Positions 51,359 through 59,242 of a stretch of 64,000 nucleotides of DNA are shown here, piece by piece. Both the position numbers and the translations under genes were made by a program. Each line of letters begins with the position of its first letter. Position 1 is the first letter of the stretch. This DNA is from an uncultured Chromatiaceae bacterium (GTDB lineage Bacteria > Pseudomonadota > Gammaproteobacteria > Enterobacterales > Alteromonadaceae), in the NCBI GenBank assembly GCA_937978655.1, contig CALJUX010000088.1:26222-90221 (forward strand), written 5' to 3'. The notes under the pieces are model-generated. The model saw only the letters and a list, made by a program, of their open reading frames with translations, had not been told where the DNA came from and did not search any database.

Positions 51359-52026
51359 CCTCAGGTTTCACACTCATTGAGCTGTTAATCACCACCTCGC
51401 TGCTGTTTATGCTGTTGTTGACAGGCGGTTACGCTTATCAGTTTTTTGACCTGCAGTGGCGCAAAGATCTCGACCGCGCGAAAGTAGCCTTCAGTGAATT
51501 TCAGCAATATGAGCTGCTGTCCGGCGCTTTGGCCGGGATCACGCCCTATCTGGTGAATCAGGGCAATAGTTCCGGTTTTTATTTTCTTGGCGACGCCAGT
51601 GGTTTTACCGCCTATACCCTGGCGCCGGTGTTTCATCAGGGCGCGCCGGCGGTGATCCGGGTGTTTCGGGAAAAACAACCGGATGGGCTATTTCAGCTGG
51701 TCTACGAAGAAGCCTCGTTGCAACAGACGGCGTTAATTGATGGCCGCCAGCAATTGCCTTTTGACTACCGTCTGGTGCTGCTGAAAGATTTGCCCGCACT
51801 CAGTTTCAGCTATTACGCCCAATCCCATGTTGATGAAATGGCGCTGGAACAGACGCAGGACATCGTCTGGATCTATCAATGGTTTGATGCGCTGGACGGC
51901 ATGAAAGTATTAAAAAACCCGGAACAAATTCAGATTGATATCAATGGTTTTTTATGGCGCCAAAGTATGCCGGCCAGGGCGAATCTGCTGCGTAGCCGTG
52001 ATGCGATGAGCCGGGGAGCCACCTGA
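51331..52026 (+). CDS. gspJ: Type II secretion minor pseudopilin GspJ
   Basis: Tip-complex pseudopilin of 231 residues. The leader MERVSSGRIASG precedes FTLIELLITTSLLFMLLLTGG with Glu5. A larger C-terminal domain than in GspH/I, with FYFLGDASGFTAYTLAP and PFDYRLVLLKDLPALSFSYY, matches GspJ in size and layout. GGGAGG is 5 bases before the ATG. Its stop shares TGATG with the gspK start. Confidence 0.86.
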   Translation: MERVSSGRIASGFTLIELLITTSLLFMLLLTGGYAYQFFDLQWRKDLDRAKVAFSEFQQYELLSGALAGITPYLVNQGNSSGFYFLGDASGFTAYTLAPVFHQGAPAVIRVFREKQPDGLFQLVYEEASLQQTALIDGRQQLPFDYRLVLLKDLPALSFSYYAQSHVDEMALEQTQDIVWIYQWFDALDGMKVLKNPEQIQIDINGFLWRQSMPARANLLRSRDAMSRGAT

Positions 52027-52910
52027 TGGGCCGGCAACAGGGTATCGCCCTGATTCAGGTGCTGTTGCTGTCGGTGCTGCTGTCGGTGATGCTGATGGCG
52101 GTCAACCGGCAAACGAACCAGCAAATTGAACTGGCAACGCTGGTGCAGGACCGAACCCACGCCATGTTAGCGCTACATAGCATGGAAGCGGAGTTATTGT
52201 TCCATGTGCTGACCGAAAACCGCGTCACTGATCCGCAGGCCAAATCGGAGCTGAGCCGGCAATGGAATTTTTTTAACCGGCCATTTCCTTTGCTTGGCGG
52301 CGAGGCAAAAATTGAAGATATGGCTGGTAAAGTGTTCATGATGAACGCGCAGATGGTGGCGCGGCTGGTCGAAAGTCATAGCGGTAATGCCGACCTTGGC
52401 AAGGCAATTGCCGGTGAATTGACTGACTGGCAGGACAATGACCAGAATCGCAGTTTAAATGGCGCTGAACAGAGCGATTACCCCAAAGATGTTCTGGTCA
52501 GAAATGCGCCGATGCAAACAGAAGCTGAACTGCGTTATTTAAAATCGATGACGCCTGAGCTTTTTCGCTTTTTGTCGGACAAGGTGACTGTATATCCGGT
52601 CGACTACCTGAACCCGATGGCGATGGCACCACAAACCTTGCATGCTTATGCTGGCCAGCCGATACCGGCTGAGGTTGAATCTTTGAAAGATCAAGGGCTT
52701 CTGAGTGCAGCCCGCTTCACCAACATCACTGGCATTGATTACAGCGAAGGCGTCAATTTGTATCCAAGCCGTGGTCTGCGCATCACTTTCACACAGCAGG
52801 TGAACAGTGTTAGACTGTCACGTCAATTTACTGTCACCATCTCACCTTACGGTGTTGCACCGGTGCAAATCTGGGATTATCAGAAAGTACTTCATGAAGC
52901 TGTTAACTAA
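52026..52910 (+). CDS. gspK: Type II secretion minor pseudopilin GspK
   Basis: GspK caps the pseudopilus tip. The 294-residue protein has a short MGRQQG leader, then IALIQVLLLSVLLSVMLMAVNRQTNQQIELA. Position 5 is Gln rather than Glu, as expected for GspK, which is normally without Glu5. A large alpha-rich domain follows, with AKIEDMAGKVFMMNAQ, ELTDWQDNDQNRSLNGAEQSDY in two parts and a repeated SAM-like helix region, typical of GspK. It overlaps gspL by 17 bases. Confidence 0.9.
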   Translation: MGRQQGIALIQVLLLSVLLSVMLMAVNRQTNQQIELATLVQDRTHAMLALHSMEAELLFHVLTENRVTDPQAKSELSRQWNFFNRPFPLLGGEAKIEDMAGKVFMMNAQMVARLVESHSGNADLGKAIAGELTDWQDNDQNRSLNGAEQSDYPKDVLVRNAPMQTEAELRYLKSMTPELFRFLSDKVTVYPVDYLNPMAMAPQTLHAYAGQPIPAEVESLKDQGLLSAARFTNITGIDYSEGVNLYPSRGLRITFTQQVNSVRLSRQFTVTISPYGVAPVQIWDYQKVLHEAVN

Positions 52911-54060
52911 TATACGTCAGCTGGTGCAGCCTGTGTTTGCCCGCCGCTGGCAACAGCTGCTGCGACAACACGCGGCCTATTTGTCTGCTGAGGGCTTTAG
53001 CCATTGGCAAGCAGACTCAAACGCAGGCTGGGTAGCGCGAAGCAGTACGCTTGCATCGCCCAGGATCGTGGTGTTGTCACGCCAGTTTTACCGGGAATTC
53101 AGCAAAGATTATCCGGTCAGCAGTAAAGCAGATTTAGCAGCGGTGCTGGCCAATGAATTTATCGGTAAACAGGTGTTCCATTTGTCGCAGCCGTTGCCAG
53201 AGCAGGGCTTCCGTGTCACCAGCTACGAAGTATTACCGGCCGCACTGCAGCAGCTGCAGCGTTATTGCCTGTTGTTGCCGGAGAGCTGGCTGATCCAACA
53301 AGCTGCCACTAAAGATCAGCTGTTACAAGTCAGCCAGTCCTGGGGCCGTTATTTTGTCTTTCGGCATGGCAACCGCGCCGGCTCGCAGCTGACCAGCGCC
53401 TTGTGTGCAGATACCGAAAGTGTATTGCACATTCAGGGCCTGCCAGAAGATTTACCGGTGCGGCTTTGTGATGAGCCACAAAGTCGCGAATTGCTGTGGC
53501 ACGGTCTGACCCAGCAGTTTTCTGCCCAACTTTGGCAGTTTGGCTGTGCCGGGCAGGGCCATGCAAAAACCTTCCCCTGGCGTTGGCTGGCAACAGGCGC
53601 TGCCGCTGTGCTGATTGTGTATTTTGCTGCTGCGGCGCTATTCATCGATTATCAGCAACGCCAGACCGAAGCGGAAGTTGCTGCTATGGGGCCCGAAGTT
53701 CAGCAACTGCTCGATCAGCAGAATGATGCGGAAACGTTAAAGTCCCAGCTGACCGAGCTGTCTGCGCAATTGACTACAGTACAGCCAATTTTCCCGCTGT
53801 GGCAGATGGTAGAACAACTGCTGAGCCAGCATATTCAGGTCCGTAGCCTGCAGGTCAATATGCGCAAAGTCGAGATCTCTGGTCTGGCGGAGCGTGCCAC
53901 CGACGTCTTACAGATGCTGAAGAATACCCCCGGCGTGACTCAGGTTGAATTCAGTGCGCCTACCCGGCGGGATCAGGGCCTGGATTTATTCAGTATCAGT
54001 CTGCAGTTACAGGGGCTAGCTGCCACGCCAGCTCAGGCGGAGGTGTCGCATGAGCAATAA
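52894..54060 (+). CDS. gspL: Type II secretion inner-membrane protein GspL
   Basis: GspL links GspE to GspM and the pseudopilus base. The 388 residues have a cytoplasmic part to about residue 230, poorly conserved but compatible with the actin-like GspL/PilM fold, one membrane helix at about 230-253 (WLATGAAAVLIVYFAAAALFI), a periplasmic coiled coil and a PilN-like ferredoxin fold with QVRSLQVNMRKVEISGLAER. The ATG at 52894 lies inside gspK; an in-frame upstream stretch is dropped as it has no homology-like sequence. The call rests on fold layout and position. Confidence 0.82.
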   Translation: MKLLTNIRQLVQPVFARRWQQLLRQHAAYLSAEGFSHWQADSNAGWVARSSTLASPRIVVLSRQFYREFSKDYPVSSKADLAAVLANEFIGKQVFHLSQPLPEQGFRVTSYEVLPAALQQLQRYCLLLPESWLIQQAATKDQLLQVSQSWGRYFVFRHGNRAGSQLTSALCADTESVLHIQGLPEDLPVRLCDEPQSRELLWHGLTQQFSAQLWQFGCAGQGHAKTFPWRWLATGAAAVLIVYFAAAALFIDYQQRQTEAEVAAMGPEVQQLLDQQNDAETLKSQLTELSAQLTTVQPIFPLWQMVEQLLSQHIQVRSLQVNMRKVEISGLAERATDVLQMLKNTPGVTQVEFSAPTRRDQGLDLFSISLQLQGLAATPAQAEVSHEQ

Positions 54061-54604
54061 TATGCGCCTGTTGATGCTGGGTTTACTTGGCTTGTTGTTG
54101 GCCGTGAAGTTTGTTGTGCTGCCCATCGCCGACCATCAGCAGCAGCAGCTGGATGATTTGCGGGTACTCAAACAAAAGCTGGCCAAAGTAAAAGCGACCC
54201 AGCAGATGGCCGGGCCACTGCAACAAGACCTTGCTGCGCTGGGGCAACTCAAACAAGATTTTATTAACCTGTTGCCAGTCACTACCGAACATCAGCTTTA
54301 TGCCATTCAAATTCAACAACAATGGCAACAAGCCTTTGAAGCCGAAAAAGTCCGGCTTGAATTATTTTCCTGGGATGGTGAGCAACCGATGGCCGTGCCT
54401 GGGGTCTATCAGGGGCGGCTGACGATGCGGCTGGAAGGTGAATTCGCTGCCATTGCCCGTGCAGTATTAAAACTTGAGCAAAACTCGACGTATCTGCATC
54501 TGGTGGAATTACGCCAGGGCGGTTCGCGGCTTGCGCTGGATGAAAGCGCGTCTATCAGCATGTCGGTGGATGTTATGTACCGGTTAGAGGCAAACAATGG
54601 CTGA
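54050..54604 (+). CDS. gspM: Type II secretion protein GspM (PilO-like)
   Basis: The 184-residue protein has a short cytoplasmic start, one membrane helix (LLMLGLLGLLLAVKFVVLPIA), a coiled coil with QQQLDDLRVLKQKLAKVK and a C-terminal ferredoxin-like domain (YQGRLTMRLEGEFAAIARAVLKLEQ). This is the layout of GspM/PilO, which pairs with GspL. It overlaps gspL by 11 bases and the next gene by 8. Confidence 0.82.
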   Translation: MSNNMRLLMLGLLGLLLAVKFVVLPIADHQQQQLDDLRVLKQKLAKVKATQQMAGPLQQDLAALGQLKQDFINLLPVTTEHQLYAIQIQQQWQQAFEAEKVRLELFSWDGEQPMAVPGVYQGRLTMRLEGEFAAIARAVLKLEQNSTYLHLVELRQGGSRLALDESASISMSVDVMYRLEANNG

Positions 54605-55127
54605 GTTAAACATTGCGCGTCGCATCTCATTCCGGCCTTCTGCCCGCCAGTCAGGGTATGCTGTGTTGGGGTTTTGTCTGCTGAGCGCCTGGTTCTTTTA
54701 CCGGCATTATGTCCCGCAAAGTACTGACACTAAAGTGTGGGTGCCGGTAGCCGGCAGTCTTACTTTACCCGCCGCCGCTAAGGTGCCGGCAGAATTATTG
54801 ACTGCCTTTGAGGACACTGATGCAAAAGGGGTTGATGCAGGCCAACAAGCATTGATTGCGCGTGGCGACGGCGCTGTGCTGGCTGATTATTTTGTCCGGC
54901 TTTATGGCATTTATCACAAAGACCGGCAGCTGTATGCGGTGTTAAGTTTCAGCAGCAAAAATTCGCCGGCTGAACTGAAACATTTGCCACAAGGCGGTGA
55001 ATTTTCTGGTCTGCAGCTGAAACAGTTGTCGGTGCGTGAAGCCCTGTTAACCGCGGGTTCGCAGCAGATTAAATTAACTTTATTTCGCGGCCAGCCTGTT
55101 ACTGCAGCGCCCGGCGAAAAATCATAA
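54597..55127 (+). CDS. GspC/PilP-like inner-membrane connector
   Basis: The 176 residues have one N-terminal membrane helix (about 20-37, GYAVLGFCLLSAWFFYRH), a Pro/Ala-rich linker and a small beta-rich periplasmic domain with RQLYAVLSFSSKNSPAELKHLPQGGEFSGLQL in two stretches. This matches the layout of GspC without a PDZ domain, or PilP, which connect the inner platform to the secretin. The assignment rests mainly on position between gspM and gspD and on topology. GspN is a less likely alternative. The gene overlaps gspM by 8 bases. Confidence 0.65.
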   Translation: MAELNIARRISFRPSARQSGYAVLGFCLLSAWFFYRHYVPQSTDTKVWVPVAGSLTLPAAAKVPAELLTAFEDTDAKGVDAGQQALIARGDGAVLADYFVRLYGIYHKDRQLYAVLSFSSKNSPAELKHLPQGGEFSGLQLKQLSVREALLTAGSQQIKLTLFRGQPVTAAPGEKS

Positions 55128-55154
55128 GTCAATGCCGGTGACGGCAGGATATTG

Positions 55155-57296
55155 ATGGTGAAACCTTTGAATAAACATATGCTTTACGCCAGTTTTTTAT
55201 TGGCAGGCCTGGCTGGCTGCTCCACTGCACCAGAAAAATTAATGGTGCCGGATGCGCGTTTGGCGACAGAACCCAAGCCGAAAACGGCAGTGCTGGATGA
55301 ACCGGTGTTCTCTGAAGAGACCACTCGCCAGGGCGGGCTTCGCACTTTGTCTTCTGCCGGTAATCCTTCAGTCAGTTTTTCCGGTCGCAGTGATTTGTCC
55401 AGCGCATTTGCTGAGCAGGGCGCTTTAACACTGGCTATTGATGAAATGCCCGGCAAAGAGTTTTTGCACACGGTATTTGGTGAGCAATTAGGCGTCAGTT
55501 ATATCCTGGCTGATAATCTGCAAGGCTTAGAAAAGCCCTTTACGCTGAATCTGCAGTCTGGTGTATCGCCGCGGCGTTTATTCCAGATGGTGCAGCAAGT
55601 GCTGGCAGATCGCCAGATAGAAATCACCTTGCGTGACGGTGTTTATTTTGTTCATCCGAAAGACCCACAACAGCAAAATGGCACACTGGGCTACGGCCGC
55701 AGTCTGAGTTCAGTGCCGGTCAGTAGTGGCCTGATTAATCAGCTGGTGCCTATTTTTTATCAAAGCAATTTTGCGTTTTCGCAATCTGTTGCACAGCTAT
55801 CCGGCGCCAATGTCAATCTGCTGCAAGGACAAAATGCATTTATGGTCGCCGGGCAGCGCGATGCCGTGGTGAAAGCCATCGAAGTGATCCAGTTATTGGA
55901 TAGCCCGTCCGCCCGCGGCCGCCACATTGGCATTCTGGATTTAACTTATGTGCCGGTCGATGCGTTTTTAAAGCAGCTTTCTGAATTATTAGCTGCGGAA
56001 GGATTACCGGCAGACATAACCCAAACGGGTGATAAAAATATTTCGCTGGTCCCGCTGCCTCAAATTGGTTCAATCGTGGTGTTTGCTGCTGAAGGGCGGT
56101 ACTTACAACGTGTCAGTTATTGGGCACAGCAACTGGACAAGCCAAGTCAGAGTAATGACAAAGACTATTACATTTATCACCCTAAATTTGCCCGCGCCGC
56201 TGATTTAGGTAGCTCCGTCGGGGCTTTGTTTGGCGGTGGCAGCAGTAATTCAGCCGATCGGTCCCGCGATAACAGGTCGGCTTTTGGTCAGAATGCCCAA
56301 GCCAGTGCTCAAGGCGGAGCTATGGCTCAGAGCGGTACCGGGCAGTCGCAACAGGCCGGCACTGCCGCAGGCTCTGGCGCAGCAGCACAACAAGGCCCAA
56401 CTACAGTACAGGCGCCGGATTTGACCATGACGGTCGACCCGCGTTCCAATACCATTATTTTTTATACCACCGGCAAAAAATATCAGACCATTTTGCCAAT
56501 GATTAAACGGCTGGATGTATTGCCGAAACAAATCTTGCTGGAAGCCACCATTGCCGAAGTCAGCTTAACTGACGATTTTAAAATGGGTTTTGAATTTGCC
56601 GTACGTAATGGCAAATTTGGCTGGAGCACGGTTGCAGCTACCCAGGCCGCGGAAAAAGTCGGTGGTGCTACGATTAGCTATCTGGATGGCGTAGACCGGC
56701 TGCTGGCTGCGATGGTGGCGACCAACAGTAATATCAATATTTTATCCAATCCTTCTATTGTGGTCCGGGACGGTGTTGCCGCCAATATCACCGTTGGTGA
56801 CGACATTCCAACCTTGGGCGGTACCACTTTTAACGATGATACCGGCAGTTCCCGCCAGGACATTGTTTATCGTAAAACCGGTATTAATTTATCGGTGCTA
56901 CCAACTATCAGCGCCCAGGGCCTGGTAGTGATGCAAATTCAGCAACAAAGCTCTGACGCCAAAGGCGAAGGCAATAGCCCGACTATTTTTGAACGCAGCA
57001 TCAGCACCGAAGTCATTGCCCAAAGTGGCCAGACTGTGATGTTAGGCGGGGTGATTTCTGACAATATAACCAAAACTTATTCCAAAGTGCCGTTTTTAGC
57101 CGATTTACCTGTGCTCGGGCACTTGTTTCAGCGTGAGAGTGAAAGTAAAGTAAAAAAAGAGCTGGTGCTTTTTATTACACCCAAAGTACTGGATTCGACC
57201 GAACAATGGCGGCAGGTACGCCAGTCTTTGACTAACTCATTACAGTTATTGGCGTTACCAGAAACGTCTGCTGAAAAAAACAGCGAAATCCGCTGA
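55155..57296 (+). CDS. gspD: Type II secretion outer-membrane secretin GspD (lipoprotein)
   Basis: Forms the outer-membrane channel. The 713-residue protein has a lipoprotein signal with lipobox LAGC at residues 19-22, N-domains with VSPRRLFQMVQQVLADRQ and VPVDAFLKQLSELLA, a low-complexity Gly/Ser/Gln/Ala insert near residues 360-415, and the secretin domain with ILLEATIAEVSLTDDFKMG, NILSNPSIVVRDGVAANI, VGDDIPTLGG and VPFLADLPVLGHLFQ. Lipid anchoring would let it reach the outer membrane without a separate pilotin. ATG 55155 has AGGA 5 bases upstream. The typical gspD position is second in the operon; here it is last. Confidence 0.93.
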   Translation: MVKPLNKHMLYASFLLAGLAGCSTAPEKLMVPDARLATEPKPKTAVLDEPVFSEETTRQGGLRTLSSAGNPSVSFSGRSDLSSAFAEQGALTLAIDEMPGKEFLHTVFGEQLGVSYILADNLQGLEKPFTLNLQSGVSPRRLFQMVQQVLADRQIEITLRDGVYFVHPKDPQQQNGTLGYGRSLSSVPVSSGLINQLVPIFYQSNFAFSQSVAQLSGANVNLLQGQNAFMVAGQRDAVVKAIEVIQLLDSPSARGRHIGILDLTYVPVDAFLKQLSELLAAEGLPADITQTGDKNISLVPLPQIGSIVVFAAEGRYLQRVSYWAQQLDKPSQSNDKDYYIYHPKFARAADLGSSVGALFGGGSSNSADRSRDNRSAFGQNAQASAQGGAMAQSGTGQSQQAGTAAGSGAAAQQGPTTVQAPDLTMTVDPRSNTIIFYTTGKKYQTILPMIKRLDVLPKQILLEATIAEVSLTDDFKMGFEFAVRNGKFGWSTVAATQAAEKVGGATISYLDGVDRLLAAMVATNSNINILSNPSIVVRDGVAANITVGDDIPTLGGTTFNDDTGSSRQDIVYRKTGINLSVLPTISAQGLVVMQIQQQSSDAKGEGNSPTIFERSISTEVIAQSGQTVMLGGVISDNITKTYSKVPFLADLPVLGHLFQRESESKVKKELVLFITPKVLDSTEQWRQVRQSLTNSLQLLALPETSAEKNSEIR

Positions 57297-57313
57297 ATTT
57301 CTTCAGGCTTTTT
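57293..57313 (+). terminator. Weak terminator-like hairpin at the gspD end
   Basis: CTGAA (57293-57297) and TTCAG (57302-57306) form a five-pair hairpin with loop TTTC, overlapping the gspD stop, followed by GCTTTTT. The stem is short, so termination would be partial, allowing read-through from the secretion operon into the surface-protein gene. Confidence 0.35.
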
Positions 57314-57325
57314 AAAAATTTATCG

Positions 57326-57353
57326 TTGACAAATAGTGGTGCGGTAATAGAAT
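57326..57353 (+). promoter_or_regulatory. Strong sigma-70 promoter of the surface-protein gene
   Basis: A perfect -35 TTGACA at 57326-57331 and -10 TAGAAT at 57348-57353 are 16 bases apart. The start would leave a leader of about 90 bases that contains a TTTCTTT/AAAGAAA hairpin (57381-57398), which could stabilise the mRNA. This is the best sigma-70 match I noticed in the window and fits a very abundant product. Confidence 0.72.
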
Positions 57354-57449
57354 ACGGACAGGAAAATTGGTGAATGCCATTTTCTTTACAAAAAGAAACT
57401 AAGGCAAGATGCCGAGTGTTTCAATTTCATGAAATTGGAGAAAGTTCTA

Positions 57450-58868
57450 ATGAAAACAACTTTTAAAATGTCTTTAGTTGCATTAGCCTTAGTTGCCGGT
57501 GCATCTCAAGCTGCAACTATCGTTCCTGCAAATGCTGGTAAAGTTTATGGCCACGAAGGCTTAACCACTACTACCGGTTCTAACGTAAATATCGTTCTGG
57601 GTGCGGCTGGTACTGGTACTAACGCTCTGAGCTTCCCTGTTCCAGGTTCTGGTTCAGGCGATGAGTTAGCTGAAAACGATCTGATTCGTATCACTTTCAG
57701 TGTGCCGTTTACAGCAGGTGTTGATGCACCAACTCATGTTGATCTGACCACTGGTGCTGGTGGCAATACTTTTGCAACAGGCGGTACAACACTGCGTGTT
57801 GCTAACTCTGGCTCTAATTTCGTAGTTTACCGTGTGTCAGGCGCTGGTAGCAAAATTGTACCAGCTGACGTGATTCAGTTAAATACCGCTAAATTCCCAA
57901 CTCGCGACATCGCTGCAGCTGGTGGTTTGAAGGCAACTATTTCTTTAGAGACTGCTACAGGTACTGTTAAGCACTCTGTGAAAGATGCTGTTTTGGCTGA
58001 AGTTAAAAAAGTACGTACATTCACGCTGACTCAGAAACTGTCGGGCAAGATTGACGTGAGCCAAGGCCGTACAGCTTTTGCAGCTAGTCCTGCTGCTACA
58101 AGTTTAGTAACAACAAACCCTGCCGCAACAACAGTTGACGCGTTTGGTGTAACTTACACTTCGATCAAAGGCGCCGTTGCTGGCGATTTCTCTTGGGTTA
58201 AAGATACTGTATCAACCAACACAGCGTTGGATGCTGCTACTGGCCTGTTCACAATTGGTAACTGTGGTGTTGCTCCAACCAAAGTCACTGCATCTCAGGT
58301 TGAGTTCTCTTGTGCTGGCGATAAAGCAGTAGGTTTAGTGATCGATTTAGCTAAGAACACCGATGCGAAACCAGATGAAAAAGTAGCATCTGTTCTGAAA
58401 GCATCTAACTTCGCGCTGACTGCAACTGCAGAGTTCACAAACCCAGCAGGTTTAGCTTCTAACGAAATTAAAGTGTTCGATTCTGCTGATGCAGGTTCAT
58501 GGTCACTGAACGGTTCAAACGTACTGGTTCCATACATGGTTTACGGCACTGTAGGCGGTAAAGCGTACAACCAAGTAATCCAACTGACCAACAACAGCAA
58601 AGTTGAAGGCGCAATCTACGTTGATATCACTGATGGTGAAGGCAAAGCAATCGCTTCTAACCAGAAGCTGACTATCGCAGCTAAGCCAAACTCAGTTACC
58701 AACATCGGTTCTGAAATCAAAGCTCTGGTTGCTGCTGCTAAATACGAAGGCAAAGTGTCTATCCGTGTTGTTGCAGAAATCCCATCAGACTCAACTGAAG
58801 TTTATGCTGCTTACCAAGACGTTGCGACTTCAGAGCGCGCAATCGTAGTTGGTCTGTCAACTAAATAA
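57450..58868 (+). CDS. Secreted S-layer-like surface protein (Slr4-type candidate)
   Basis: The 472-residue protein has a Sec signal peptide (MKTTFKMSLVALALVAGASQA, cleavage after residue 21) and an acidic, Ala/Thr/Gly/Val/Asn-rich body that looks all-beta. There are only two cysteines in the mature part (Cys272 and Cys288), probably a disulfide. The last 110 residues form a distinct domain with YMVYGTVGGKAYNQVIQLTN and TEVYAAYQDVATSERAIVVG. Codons are those of very highly expressed genes (GCT, GTT, AAC, GGT, CTG), unlike its neighbours. This agrees with Slr4, the S-layer protein of marine gammaproteobacteria, though I cannot align it here. The ATG at 57450 follows GGAG; ATG 57429 only lengthens the signal. 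Secretion by the adjacent type II system is inferred. Confidence 0.75.
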   Translation: MKTTFKMSLVALALVAGASQAATIVPANAGKVYGHEGLTTTTGSNVNIVLGAAGTGTNALSFPVPGSGSGDELAENDLIRITFSVPFTAGVDAPTHVDLTTGAGGNTFATGGTTLRVANSGSNFVVYRVSGAGSKIVPADVIQLNTAKFPTRDIAAAGGLKATISLETATGTVKHSVKDAVLAEVKKVRTFTLTQKLSGKIDVSQGRTAFAASPAATSLVTTNPAATTVDAFGVTYTSIKGAVAGDFSWVKDTVSTNTALDAATGLFTIGNCGVAPTKVTASQVEFSCAGDKAVGLVIDLAKNTDAKPDEKVASVLKASNFALTATAEFTNPAGLASNEIKVFDSADAGSWSLNGSNVLVPYMVYGTVGGKAYNQVIQLTNNSKVEGAIYVDITDGEGKAIASNQKLTIAAKPNSVTNIGSEIKALVAAAKYEGKVSIRVVAEIPSDSTEVYAAYQDVATSERAIVVGLSTK

Positions 58869-58885
58869 TCAGTTTTACTGATTTA

Positions 58886-58920
58886 AAAAAAGCCAGTCTG
58901 ATGACTGGCTTTTTTGTTTT
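58886..58920 (+). terminator. Strong rho-independent terminator after the surface-protein gene
   Basis: A perfect 13-pair stem, AAAAAAGCCAGTC (58886-58898) and GACTGGCTTTTTT (58903-58915) with loop TGAT, ends in a T-rich run. It lies 17 bases after the stop. The A tract on the other side could also make it bidirectional. Confidence 0.92.
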
Positions 58921-59242
58921 GTCCGCCACAGTTAATCACTTTTTGAAAACAAACTGCCGCCTGCCTTCGTTACGAAAAGTTATATAAAAATACACATTTA
59001 GATTTTTCAGGTATCAATCTGCCGCCTTGTAGCTTATGCCCTGAAAAATATAGCTTTTTTGTTGCATTGACTGGGTAAAAAAACAGTATTGTTTTTTTCA
59101 GAAAGGCGATTTAATTGCAGCTTTTTACGACGGACTGCGGTATTATACTTGCGGACTGAATTCAATTTCATTTATAAGCTCAACCACTTTATCGTTGAGC
59201 TTTTTTTTTGCCAGATTTTTGCTGCGCTGAGGCTATTCCCAG
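58921..59242 (+). other. Non-coding region with several inverted and direct repeats
   Basis: No credible gene is present between the surface-protein terminator and the flippase. The stretch is A+T-rich and holds a 9-bp direct repeat CTGCCGCCT (58954 and 59019), a 10-bp inverted repeat ATTTTTCAGG/CCTGAAAAAT (59002-59011 and 59040-59049), a 9-bp hairpin of A7CA and TGT7 (59077-59098), a direct repeat CGGACTG (59131 and 59152) and a terminator-like hairpin at 59176-59209. The TATTATACTT at 59141-59150 resembles a -10 box without a good -35. Confidence 0.6.
59176..59209 (+). terminator. Terminator-like hairpin just before the second flippase (possible attenuator)
   Basis: AAGCTCAAC (59176-59184) pairs perfectly with GTTGAGCTT (59194-59202) around a 9-base loop, and the T run continues to 59209. 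It stands 34 bp before a gene on the same strand and more than 250 bp after the strong terminator, so it is not needed to end the upstream gene. It may attenuate the downstream operon or end a small RNA. Confidence 0.7.

Noticed and set aside
52026..52910. Loss of Glu5 in the GspK pseudopilin as a defect
   Set aside because: GspK tip subunits normally lack Glu5, so Gln here is expected.
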